Positions 34,601 to 41,562 of a stretch of DNA of 64,000 nucleotides are shown piece by piece; within the stretch, counting starts at the first letter, position 1; the number at the start of each line of letters is the position of its first letter. The position numbers and the translations under genes were made by a program. Origin of the DNA: Lachnospiraceae bacterium (GTDB lineage: Bacteria; Bacillota; Clostridia; Lachnospirales; Lachnospiraceae); the NCBI GenBank assembly GCA_022796795.1, contig JAAWJI010000006.1:1-64000 (forward strand). The letters are read 5' to 3'. The notes under the pieces were generated by a model. That model ran no database searches, was not told where the DNA came from, and worked only from the letters and a program-made list of their open reading frames with translations.

Positions 34601-34816
34601 CTGTAGCCGATACTCCTTTTTCAGCACATACAGCCCATCCTCAGCAGGCTCCAGCTTTTCCTCCAGCTCCTGCCGCCAGGCAGGATGGGTGAAATCCCCT
34701 GTCCCCACAAGGTCAATTCCCTTTTTTCTCGCCCACAAATCCAGATATTCCAGGGTACACTCTCTGCTGGTAGCCCTGGAATACTTGGAATGAATATGCA
34801 AATCTCCGATATACAT
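31631..34816 (-). CDS. PHP-domain phosphoesterase fused to a UvrD/PcrA-type helicase
   Basis: 1061 residues. Residues 1-260 form a PHP domain (metal motifs DLHIHS at 5-10, GTGDFTHP at 38-45, NSDAHS at 216-221). A four-Cys zinc site follows (Cys272, 275, 288, 291), then a helix-hairpin region (about 296-390). After a low-complexity basic linker (425-475) comes a superfamily 1 helicase: Walker A GPGAGKTR (501-508), VDYDDLL, DEFQDINPLQY, GDPDQSIYGFRG, TLHGSKGLEFPVVF. The last residues AVQLSLFDFL carry the consensus clamp-binding motif QLSLF. The combination suggests a repair or conflict-resolution enzyme held at the replication fork. It is 66 bases downstream of recG. Confidence 0.9.
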   Translation of the reverse strand: MYIGDLHIHSKYSRATSRECTLEYLDLWARKKGIDLVGTGDFTHPAWRQELEEKLEPAEDGLYVLKKEYRLQEERASCRSPRFVVTGEISSIYKKGDQVRKVHSLLILPGLKEAKLLSERLELIGNIHSDGRPILGLSCRDLLEIMLETSSRAMYVPAHIWTPHFSLFGAFSGFDRIEDCFEELTPYIHALETGLSTDPPMIWRISALDSFQLISNSDAHSPGKLGREANLFDIEMSYQGLYGAIQEGKGLKGTIEFFPEEGKYHFDGHRKCDLCISPRQTAAYGNKCPVCGKKITIGVLNRIEQLADRKEGFSLPSGRPFESLVPLLEVIGASQGISASGKKAQARYEQMIQNLGTEFAILRELPLEDIKKEAGTLMAEGIRRLREGQVERTPGFDGEYGKISLLTPEDRSWLEGQISFFVPGEIAGRSRRASGEAAGKMGRACKDSSGTGKKGNGKREGEKPGKGPLDTEEEETRLPALSKPQQRAVEQTGRAVAVIAGPGAGKTRTLIERLKYLLEVRQIPPEEITAVTFTRKAAEEMRARMAGGSNLRIGTFHAICSHFLQERGFSFVVADQGLQEELAKKVLEEGKVCEEPARFLKELSQVKNGLTQGNEQDAPLYERYGQLMQEAGAVDYDDLLLETLGIMESLPEEALERKPFSYLLIDEFQDINPLQYRLVKEWGRSGKELFVIGDPDQSIYGFRGCDPRVFSQLRKEYPELITIRLTENYRSAPAILQAALELISRNEGEGRKLEAKGRGNLPVRLVTAQDERREAIFVAKEINRQVGGMDMLDTDHKGGSEERLARGFSDMAVLYRTHRQAALLEKCLRQEGIPYQVAGREDFLTEKEVRAALYFFRFVSDTRRSMTEELSRRLLQPWLGKNAQEAFSYLEKKYRKKVKRTRPLKLLEEWEKEFTFQEQEALKKLMDMSVLYTSMEELLKTLSFGEDGDVRRNGGRKYHADAVTLMTLHGSKGLEFPVVFLYGMDKGRFPLEFKGRVTDLEEERRLAFVGMTRAREELILVCGQEASRFLEELPHGEILEENAAKEEEKEQAVQLSLFDFL

Positions 34817-34882
34817 GCTTCCTCACATTCTGGCAATCTAATGTCTGCTGTATTTAACGTCCCTTCCCGTTCTCAAACGTAG

Positions 34883-36988
34883 TCACAGCTGCAAACCTCC
34901 TCCGTCCCGCAGCTGATAGCGTGCAAGTTTCTCCCGCAAAGCCTGATGCTCTGCTTTCTCCAGCTGAGGGTCCTGGGTAAGAATCTCCTCCGCCTCCTGG
35001 CTGGCCGCCTGCAAAATTCCCGCGTCCGTAAAAATATCCCCAATGCGAAACTCCATGAGACCACTCTGGCGCAGTCCAAAAAGATCTCCCGGCCCCCGAA
35101 GCTTAAGATCCTCGCTGGCGATAAAAAAGCCGTCGTTGGACTGATTAAGGATTTCCAGCCTCTTTCTGGTATCCGGATTGTCAGAGCCGCTGACAAAAAT
35201 GCAGTAGGACTGATGCTTTCCCCGTCCGACCCGGCCCCGCAACTGATGCAGCTGGGCCAGCCCAAACCGCTCGGCGTTTTCCACCATCATCACTGTGGCG
35301 TTTGGCACATTAACCCCCACCTCCACCACCGTGGTGGAAACCAAAATCTGAATCTCCCCTGCGGCAAAACGCTCCATAATCTCCGCCTTCTCCAGAGCCT
35401 TCATCCGGCCGTGGAGACAGGCAATCTGCGTGCCCGCCGGAAACTCCTCCTGGAGAGACTGGGCGTAATCCGTCACATTCTCCATTTCCATCTCCGGATT
35501 CTCCTCCACCATGGGGCAGATTATATACACCTGACGCCCCTCCTGGATCTGCCGCAGCATAAAGGCATAGGCCTTGGGCCGGTAGCTCTCGTCCACCACG
35601 CAGTTCTTAATGGGCAGCCGGTCCGCAGGCAGTTGGTCGATAACAGATATCCGCAGATCTCCATACACGATCATAGCCAGCGTCCGGGGAATGGGGGTAG
35701 CGCTCATAACAAGCACATGGGGATGATAGCCCTTTTCCGTCAAAAGCTCCCGCTGCCGCACTCCGAACCTGTGCTGTTCGTCTGTCACCACCAACCCTAA
35801 ATTGTCAAACTGCACCCCGCTCTGGATCAGGGCATGCGTTCCAATCACAATATGGGCCATTCCCAGCTCAATCCGCTCATAGACTCTCCGCCTTTCCTTG
35901 GTGGTCAAGGATCCGGTGAGAAGCATGACCCGATAGGGAAATCCATATTCCTCCAGAATTTTCTGCACGGTCTCATACTGCTGGCGGGCCAATACCTCTG
36001 TGGGAACCATCATGGCTCCCTGATATCCTCCGGCGGCGGCAGACAGCAAAGCCAGAACAGCAATAATGGTTTTACCTGAGCCCACATCTCCTTGAATCAG
36101 ACGGCTCATCATGCCCGGGCCAAAAAGATCTGCCTCCACCTCCCCCCAAACCCGCTGCTGGGCATCTGTAAGCCGGTAGGGAAGGCCTTCTATAAGCTCC
36201 CGTGTCTGCTTACAGGGATAAATCGGACAGCTGTTTCCCTCCTCCTCCACCTGCTCCCGCATACGGCGCAGGGCCAGGAGAAACAGAAAAAACTCGTCAA
36301 ACACCAGACGTCTGCGTGCAAGACTCAGGCTTTCCTCATCTGTGGGAAAGTGAATGGCCTGAATGGCAAAATTATACTCGGGAAGCTGATGGCGGCCTCT
36401 GATTCCCTCTGGCAGATATTCCCTGCTCAGATCCAATTCGGAGAGGGCTTGTCTCACCGCCTTTGTTACCGTATTGTTGGAAACGCCCTTGGTCAGACTG
36501 TACATGGGCTGCAGCACAAAAACCTGTTTCTGGTATTCCTCTGGCTTATACATCTGAGGATGATCCATAAGGAGCCGGTAGCGTCCCCCGGATTCCTGGC
36601 CTCCTCTCTGTCCTGCTCTTCCCCCAGCGCCTTCTCTTTTCTTTTGCACCATGCCCCGAAAAATATAGCAGCTGCCAGGCTTTATGGTATTTCGAAGATA
36701 GGGCATGTGAAACCACCGAAGCTGCAAAATCGTGCCAAACTCCTCCAGGGACATGGTCACAATCTGTCCGCCCCGCACCAGCTCCGGCTTCCTCCTGACA
36801 GAGCCCAGCACTGCCTGGATCCTGCCCTCCTCCAGGTTGGCAAAGGTTACCGGCTCCTGAAACTGCTCGTATGTCCGGGGATAATAAGACAAGAGCTCCT
36901 CCACCGTATAGATCCCCATACGATGAAAGAGCGCAGCAGTCTTTTCCCCAATCCCTTTAATCACTGTGATGGGTGAAAGAAGATTCAT
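34883..36988 (-). CDS. recG: ATP-dependent DNA helicase RecG
   Basis: Regresses stalled forks and processes branched DNA. 701 residues, normal length. The N-terminal wedge/OB region (1-230) includes GIGEKTAALFHRMGIYTVEE and LLSYYPRTYEQF. Helicase motifs: GDVGSGKT, DEQHRFGVRQR, MSATPIPRTLAM, LRGRVGRG. The TRG segment follows (about 600-640). It lies 17 bases downstream of fakA, as in other Firmicutes. Confidence 0.97.
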   Translation of the reverse strand: MNLLSPITVIKGIGEKTAALFHRMGIYTVEELLSYYPRTYEQFQEPVTFANLEEGRIQAVLGSVRRKPELVRGGQIVTMSLEEFGTILQLRWFHMPYLRNTIKPGSCYIFRGMVQKKREGAGGRAGQRGGQESGGRYRLLMDHPQMYKPEEYQKQVFVLQPMYSLTKGVSNNTVTKAVRQALSELDLSREYLPEGIRGRHQLPEYNFAIQAIHFPTDEESLSLARRRLVFDEFFLFLLALRRMREQVEEEGNSCPIYPCKQTRELIEGLPYRLTDAQQRVWGEVEADLFGPGMMSRLIQGDVGSGKTIIAVLALLSAAAGGYQGAMMVPTEVLARQQYETVQKILEEYGFPYRVMLLTGSLTTKERRRVYERIELGMAHIVIGTHALIQSGVQFDNLGLVVTDEQHRFGVRQRELLTEKGYHPHVLVMSATPIPRTLAMIVYGDLRISVIDQLPADRLPIKNCVVDESYRPKAYAFMLRQIQEGRQVYIICPMVEENPEMEMENVTDYAQSLQEEFPAGTQIACLHGRMKALEKAEIMERFAAGEIQILVSTTVVEVGVNVPNATVMMVENAERFGLAQLHQLRGRVGRGKHQSYCIFVSGSDNPDTRKRLEILNQSNDGFFIASEDLKLRGPGDLFGLRQSGLMEFRIGDIFTDAGILQAASQEAEEILTQDPQLEKAEHQALREKLARYQLRDGGGLQL

Positions 36989-37005
36989 AAAATTCCTCGC
37001 AATCC

Positions 37006-38676
37006 TTACTCAACGGAAACAACATAATAATAGATGGGCTGGCCGCCGAAATGCACCTCCACGTCGCAGTCCGGATAGGCTTCCATAAGGGAATCTCCCA
37101 GGGCCTCGGCCGTTTCCTTGGAAACCTCCTGTCCGTAATAAACGCTGATCAGCTCTGATTCCTCATCCACCAGCCGGTCAAACATCTCCCGGGTAGTCTT
37201 CTCCAGATCTCTTCCCACAGACAGGATCTCATGATCTCCGATTCCCATCAGATCTCCTTCATGGATCTCCTTGTCGTCAATATGGGTATCCCGCACCGCA
37301 TAGGTGACCTGGCCGGTTTTCACCGTCTCGATCTCCGTCAGCATACGGCTCTCATTTTCCGCAGCCGGCATATCCGGAATATAGTTAATCATGGCTGTGA
37401 TACCCTGGGGCACGGTCTTTGTGGGAATAACAATGATATTTTTATCCTCGGTGAGAGCCTGCGCCTGATTAGCAGCCAGAATAATGTTTTTGTTGTTGGG
37501 CAGGATGAAAATGGTGTCCGCATTCACCTGCTCAATGGCGTTTAGCATATCCTCGGTGCTGGGATTCATGGTCTGGCCGCCCTCAATAAGGTAATCCACG
37601 CCCAGTCCCTTGAAAATCTCGCCGATGCCCTCGCCGATAGACACAGAGATAAAGCCCATTTCCTTTCGGGGCTGGGCCGCCTTTTGGGCCGCTTCCTCCG
37701 CCGCCTGCTGAGCTGCCAGGCGGGAAGCGTCTTTGATCAGCTTCTCCTCATGCTCCTCCCGCATATTGTCAATCTTCAGCCTGGACAACGAACCATAGGT
37801 CAGAGCCTTCTCAATGGCTTGGCCCGGGTGGTTCGTATGTACATGAATCTTGACAATGTCGTCATCTGCCACGCATACGATGGAATCACCAATAGACTCC
37901 AGAAATGCCTTAAAGGAATGCTCTTCCTCTTCGTCAAATTCCTTCTCCAGCATAATAATGAATTCCGTACAATAGCCGAATTTGATCTCCGCCTCTGTCT
38001 GGGCGCTGATCTTCACGACCTTCTCCTGCCTGGGAGCCTCAAAGCTGTAGTCCATTTCCTTGCCCAGAAATGCGTCGTAGGCGCCTTTGAGCACCTCCAC
38101 CAATCCCTGGCCACCGGAATCCACCACCCCAGCTTCCTTGAGAACCGGCAGCATCTCCGGCGTCCGGGCCAGCACAGCCTCTGCCTCCTGGATTACCGCC
38201 TGAAACAGCGTTCCCAGATCCTCCTCATATTCGGCCAGCTCAGAGGCCTTGTCTGCAGCCCCTCTGGCCACAGTCAGGATTGTTCCCTCCTTGGGCTTCA
38301 TCACTGCCTTATAAGCCGTCTCCACCGCCTTCTGGAAGGCATTGGCAATAATCACCACGTCCAGCTCCTGACAACCGCGAATCCCCTTGGTAAAGCCCCG
38401 CAGCAGCTGAGAGAGAATGACACCGGAGTTTCCCCGGGCGCCACGAAGAGAACCTGATGAAACGGCCTTTGCCAGGGCGTCCATGGAGGAATCCGCAAGA
38501 CTGTTCACCTCATTGGCCGCAGCCATGATGGTCAGTGTCATATTGGTTCCGGTATCTCCGTCCGGTACAGGGAACACATTCAGCTCATTGATCCATTCCT
38601 TCTTTGCCTCAATGCTCTTTGCACCTGCCAGAAACATCTTTTTCAACATCTGTGCATCTATCGTTTTTGTAACCAC
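37006..38676 (-). CDS. fakA: DhaL/DAK2-domain fatty acid kinase catalytic subunit (YloV, FakA-like)
   Basis: 556 residues. The N-terminal DhaL domain has FPVPDGDTGTNMTLT (about 35-49), whose Asp residues hold Mg-ATP, and SSGSLRGARGNSGVI. The middle and C-terminal parts are the FakA-specific regions, including EFIIMLEKEFDEEE and CDVEVHFGGQPIYYY at the end. FakA proteins phosphorylate fatty acids delivered by FakB (DegV) proteins. No fakB is in the window. In an operon with gls24 upstream and recG downstream. Confidence 0.92.
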   Translation of the reverse strand: MVTKTIDAQMLKKMFLAGAKSIEAKKEWINELNVFPVPDGDTGTNMTLTIMAAANEVNSLADSSMDALAKAVSSGSLRGARGNSGVILSQLLRGFTKGIRGCQELDVVIIANAFQKAVETAYKAVMKPKEGTILTVARGAADKASELAEYEEDLGTLFQAVIQEAEAVLARTPEMLPVLKEAGVVDSGGQGLVEVLKGAYDAFLGKEMDYSFEAPRQEKVVKISAQTEAEIKFGYCTEFIIMLEKEFDEEEEHSFKAFLESIGDSIVCVADDDIVKIHVHTNHPGQAIEKALTYGSLSRLKIDNMREEHEEKLIKDASRLAAQQAAEEAAQKAAQPRKEMGFISVSIGEGIGEIFKGLGVDYLIEGGQTMNPSTEDMLNAIEQVNADTIFILPNNKNIILAANQAQALTEDKNIIVIPTKTVPQGITAMINYIPDMPAAENESRMLTEIETVKTGQVTYAVRDTHIDDKEIHEGDLMGIGDHEILSVGRDLEKTTREMFDRLVDEESELISVYYGQEVSKETAEALGDSLMEAYPDCDVEVHFGGQPIYYYVVSVE

Positions 38677-38697
38677 GGTTCTTTGTTCCTCCTGCTA

Positions 38698-39054
38698 TTA
38701 ATCTATTACCCGAACGCCTTCCACGAAAATATTGATCTTTTCGATGGACATGCCGGTGAATTCCTCTACCTTGTACTTTACATTGCTGATCAGGTTGTCT
38801 GCCACCGCTGAGATGCTCACGCCATAGGAAACAATCACGTGAAAATTCAGCGTAATACGGTTATCATGAATCATAACATTGACACCCCGGGTCAGATTGT
38901 CTCCCAGTACCAGCTTCACCAGACCGTCCTTCATACTGACCATGGCCATACCCACGATACCAAAACACTCCACTGCAACGGACCCTGCATAACGGGCGAT
39001 TACTTCCGGGTCGATCACAACTGCGCCCAACTGTGTATTCATAAGTCCTTTCAT
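38698..39054 (-). CDS. Asp23/Gls24 family protein (YloU)
   Basis: 118 residues from ATG 39054, with GGAGGT eight bases upstream. The Asp23 domain is complete: GAVVIDPEVIARYAGSVA, CFGIVGMAMVS, GVSISAVADNLISNVKYKVE and the C-terminal INIFVEGVRV. These small cytosolic proteins are linked to envelope homeostasis, but their activity is unknown. First gene of the gls24-fakA-recG block and divergent from rpmB. Confidence 0.93.
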   Translation of the reverse strand: MKGLMNTQLGAVVIDPEVIARYAGSVAVECFGIVGMAMVSMKDGLVKLVLGDNLTRGVNVMIHDNRITLNFHVIVSYGVSISAVADNLISNVKYKVEEFTGMSIEKINIFVEGVRVID

Positions 39055-39129
39055 ACTGTTTACCTCCACATTTATTTATAAAGCGAAATTCAAACCGGAC
39101 ACTAAAATGTGCGCATATACCTCATTGTT

Positions 39130-39157
39130 ATTATACCCTGTTCTTCTTGAAAATCAA
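39130..39157 (-). promoter_or_regulatory. Promoter of the gls24-fakA-recG operon
   Basis: Minus strand TTGATT (plus 39152-39157), 16 bases, TATAAT (plus 39130-39135). Confidence 0.6.
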
Positions 39158-39216
39158 ACCAATTTTTCAAAAAACCGGAAGTTTCTCAAAAAAATGCAAA
39201 TTATTCAAATTTCCAC

Positions 39217-39245
39217 TTGCAAAATATAGCACTTTCTGCTAGAAT
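39217..39245 (+). promoter_or_regulatory. Promoter of rpmB
   Basis: TTGCAA (39217-39222), 17 bases, TAGAAT (39240-39245), about 55 bases before the ATG, which has AAGGAGG. Confidence 0.7.
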
Positions 39246-39300
39246 TATCAGTGTTGCGAGCCAAGCTACAGGCTCATGCTGAACGTAAGGAGGTGCTGGT

Positions 39301-39486
39301 ATGGCAAAATGTGCAATTTGTGACAAAGGTGCTCACTTTGGAAACGCTGTGAGTCATTCTCATAGAAGATCAAACAAAATGTGGAAATCTAATGTGAAGT
39401 CCGTAAAGGTAAAGGTAAATGGCGGAGCCAAGAAAATGTACGTATGTACCTCTTGTCTGAAGTCCGGTAAGGTAGAGAGAGCATAA
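39301..39486 (+). CDS. rpmB: 50S ribosomal protein L28, zinc-binding form
   Basis: 61 residues, complete. Cys4, Cys7, Cys49 and Cys52 form the two CxxC pairs of the zinc-containing (C+) paralogue. The core GNAVSHSHRRSNKMWKSN is canonical. Divergent to gls24, the ancestral Firmicute arrangement, and followed by a strong terminator. Confidence 0.97.
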   Translation: MAKCAICDKGAHFGNAVSHSHRRSNKMWKSNVKSVKVKVNGGAKKMYVCTSCLKSGKVERA

Positions 39487-39512
39487 TGTTTCTGCCTTAG
39501 AATATGAAGCTT

Positions 39513-39544
39513 AAAAACAGGCCTGTGTCGTGGCCTGTTTTTTT
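39513..39544 (+). terminator. Terminator of rpmB
   Basis: AAACAGGCC (39515-39523) and GGCCTGTTT (39532-39540) with an 8-base loop, followed by a run of T. Confidence 0.9.
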
Positions 39545-39581
39545 GTTTTATGGGAATCCCTTCTTAAAATCAAGCATAAAA

Positions 39582-39692
39582 CGCCTCTTTTGGGGCGCAT
39601 TTTACACGCTGGAAGCTCCCGACCTGCCCACGCCCCTCTTGGGACGCACTTTACACGCTGGAAGCTCCCGACCTGCCCACGCCCCTTTTACA
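39582..39692. repeat. 49-bp tandem repeat, about 2.3 copies
   Basis: Units start at 39582 and 39631, with a partial third at 39680. The shared core is ACACGCTGGAAGCTCCCGAC and onward. The two full units differ at about four positions. No coding function is visible; it lies between the rpmB terminator and the carbonic anhydrase stop. Confidence 0.8.
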
Positions 39693-39709
39693 GAAAATGC
39701 TGCACAGGG

Positions 39710-40252
39710 TTAACAAGTCCCCCGCAGCTCTCCTGTCTCGGTGTTGATCACATAACCGCCGATCCGCACATCCGCAGGAATGAGAGGATGCTTGCGGATA
39801 GTCTCCACCGTTTCCTCCACGGACTGCTCTACCGTGTCAAACCCTGCCAGCCATTTCTCAAAATTAATGCCACAGTATTTCATCAGATCTATGGAATCCT
39901 GGGAAATTCCCCGCTCCTTCATGTGATGGATCATCATCTCACTGTCAATGTGCTGCACGCCGCAGTCTGTATGGCCAATGACCATAATCTCCTCCACTCC
40001 CAGCTCAATAATAGCAACCAAAAGGCTTCGGATCACGCTGCCAAAGGGATTGGTCACCACTCCGCCTGCATTCTTAATAATCTTCACATCCCCGTTTTTC
40101 AACCCCAGGGCCGCTGGCAGAAGCTCTACCAGCCGGGTATCCATGCAGGTGAGAATAGCGATCTTCTTATTGGGGTATTTACTGGCCACGTATTTCTCGT
40201 AAGCCTTCTCCTCCACAAATTTTTTGTTGTAAGCAAGTATTTCATCAATCAT
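39710..40252 (-). CDS. Beta-class carbonic anhydrase
   Basis: Interconverts CO2 and bicarbonate. 180 residues from ATG 40252 (AAAGGAG six bases upstream); the open frame to 40354 overlaps the next gene and has no ribosome site. Zinc ligands Cys36, His94 and Cys97, with the Asp38-Arg40 dyad in LTCMDTRL and GHTDCG. Small single-domain type close to the Firmicute YtiB-like enzymes. Separated by about 100 bases from the upstream deacetylase gene. Confidence 0.93.
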   Translation of the reverse strand: MIDEILAYNKKFVEEKAYEKYVASKYPNKKIAILTCMDTRLVELLPAALGLKNGDVKIIKNAGGVVTNPFGSVIRSLLVAIIELGVEEIMVIGHTDCGVQHIDSEMMIHHMKERGISQDSIDLMKYCGINFEKWLAGFDTVEQSVEETVETIRKHPLIPADVRIGGYVINTETGELRGTC

Positions 40253-40350
40253 ATTGTTCTCCTTTCTCCTGGCGTATGCATTCATCCAGATTCTTCTGCG
40301 TGAATGGATACGCCCAGGCTTTCCCCTATCTTGGGAATGCGACCATCTTC

Positions 40351-41406
40351 TCATGCATCTGGCAGCCTGGCAAACTGAAAGGGCCGCACGGTCTCATCCA
40401 GTACAGCAAAGTCATATCCCTCCTGCCGGAGCTGTTCCACAATCTGGGGCAGAATCTCAATGACCTCATCCTTATCCGGTGTGTTGTGCAGCAGCATGAC
40501 GCTTTTGGAGCGGGGCAAAACGCCTCCCACCGCCTGTTCCAGCATCTGCTGGGAACTCAATCCTTCTGTGTCGCCCACAAAGGAATTCCAGTCGTGATAA
40601 ATCAGTCCCCTCTGTTCTGCCGTTTGTAAAAGCTCCTGACGGATCTCCACATTCTGCCCGGTATTGCTTCCCCCGGGAAATCGAAACAACCGGTTCTCCC
40701 TGCCGGAAGCTTTCTCCACCAGGGCTTCCATCCGCTCATAGTCCTCCCAGAAAGCTTCCGCTGAAGCGTAAATCTCCTTGTATTGGTGGCTGTATGTATG
40801 TACCGCCAGAGTATGGCCCCGATTCACAATCTCCCGAAGCTGAGCCAATAGCTCTTCCTCGCCAAAATATTGTGCTGTCACAAAGAAGGTGGCCTTCACC
40901 CCCAGCTCATCCAGCACATGTAAAAGTTGGGAAGTTGACTCACAGGGGCCGTCGTCAAAGGTCAAATACACTACTTTATCACCCGGAACCAGATCCGCAA
41001 AGCCATCCTCTGCCAGCTGTCCTTCTCCTGCTCTTCTTGCCTCCTCCCCTGCTCCTTTTGCGCTTTTTTCCTCTGCCTCCTTCCCTCTCCTTCTGTCTGC
41101 GTATTCTCCGGTTCCGCCAAGCTTTGTCTCTCCCGGATCCTGTTGCATCCCTAAATAGCTTTTTACAGACTCCTCAATATCACGTTTTCCATCCTCCTGG
41201 GAAACATCCTCCTCCAATTCCTGAAATCCGCTCTCCCAGGCCTCATAATAGGCCTGGGACTGCTGTCCCCAGATCTGTACCCCCAGAACCTCCCCTGTCC
41301 TCCCATTTTTGTATTGGTAAAATCCGCCTGAGAAAAAACAAATCAAAAATCCCAATAGCAAAAATTTTTTCCCATGCCTTCCATGTCTTCTCACTCTGGA
41401 CTGCAT
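40351..41406 (-). CDS. Membrane-anchored polysaccharide deacetylase (NodB domain)
   Basis: 351 residues. Basic N-terminus and one hydrophobic segment (about 14-30) make it a secreted or anchored protein. A charged, low-complexity stalk (60-140) leads to the NodB domain with TFDDGP (Asp151/Asp152), HTYSH (His203, His207) and RFPGGS. These metal ligands and the catalytic base indicate removal of acetyl groups from peptidoglycan or another amino sugar polymer outside the cell. Monocistronic. Confidence 0.92.
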   Translation of the reverse strand: MQSRVRRHGRHGKKFLLLGFLICFFSGGFYQYKNGRTGEVLGVQIWGQQSQAYYEAWESGFQELEEDVSQEDGKRDIEESVKSYLGMQQDPGETKLGGTGEYADRRRGKEAEEKSAKGAGEEARRAGEGQLAEDGFADLVPGDKVVYLTFDDGPCESTSQLLHVLDELGVKATFFVTAQYFGEEELLAQLREIVNRGHTLAVHTYSHQYKEIYASAEAFWEDYERMEALVEKASGRENRLFRFPGGSNTGQNVEIRQELLQTAEQRGLIYHDWNSFVGDTEGLSSQQMLEQAVGGVLPRSKSVMLLHNTPDKDEVIEILPQIVEQLRQEGYDFAVLDETVRPFQFARLPDA

Positions 41407-41508
41407 CCTCCATCTGTTCTCTATTTAAATTTACTATAGAGTTAGACGAAACATGAATCCAAAATGTTTCACTCTTTTTGGGTATCCTTAGTAGACAAGG
41501 AGAATCTC

Positions 41509-41562
41509 ATGGGAAGGAAACTCTTATTCCTAATTTTATTCCTATTTCTGTTCCTTTTTTAA
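41509..41562 (+). CDS. Possible 17-residue hydrophobic peptide
   Basis: ATG 41509 has AAGGAG six bases upstream and opens MGRKLLFLILFLFLFLF, which after a basic start is one unbroken hydrophobic helix. It overlaps the 3-prime end of the hybrid kinase gene on the opposite strand, so composition could be a by-product of that gene's Lys/Glu-rich end. No clear promoter. Confidence 0.25.
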   Translation: MGRKLLFLILFLFLFLF

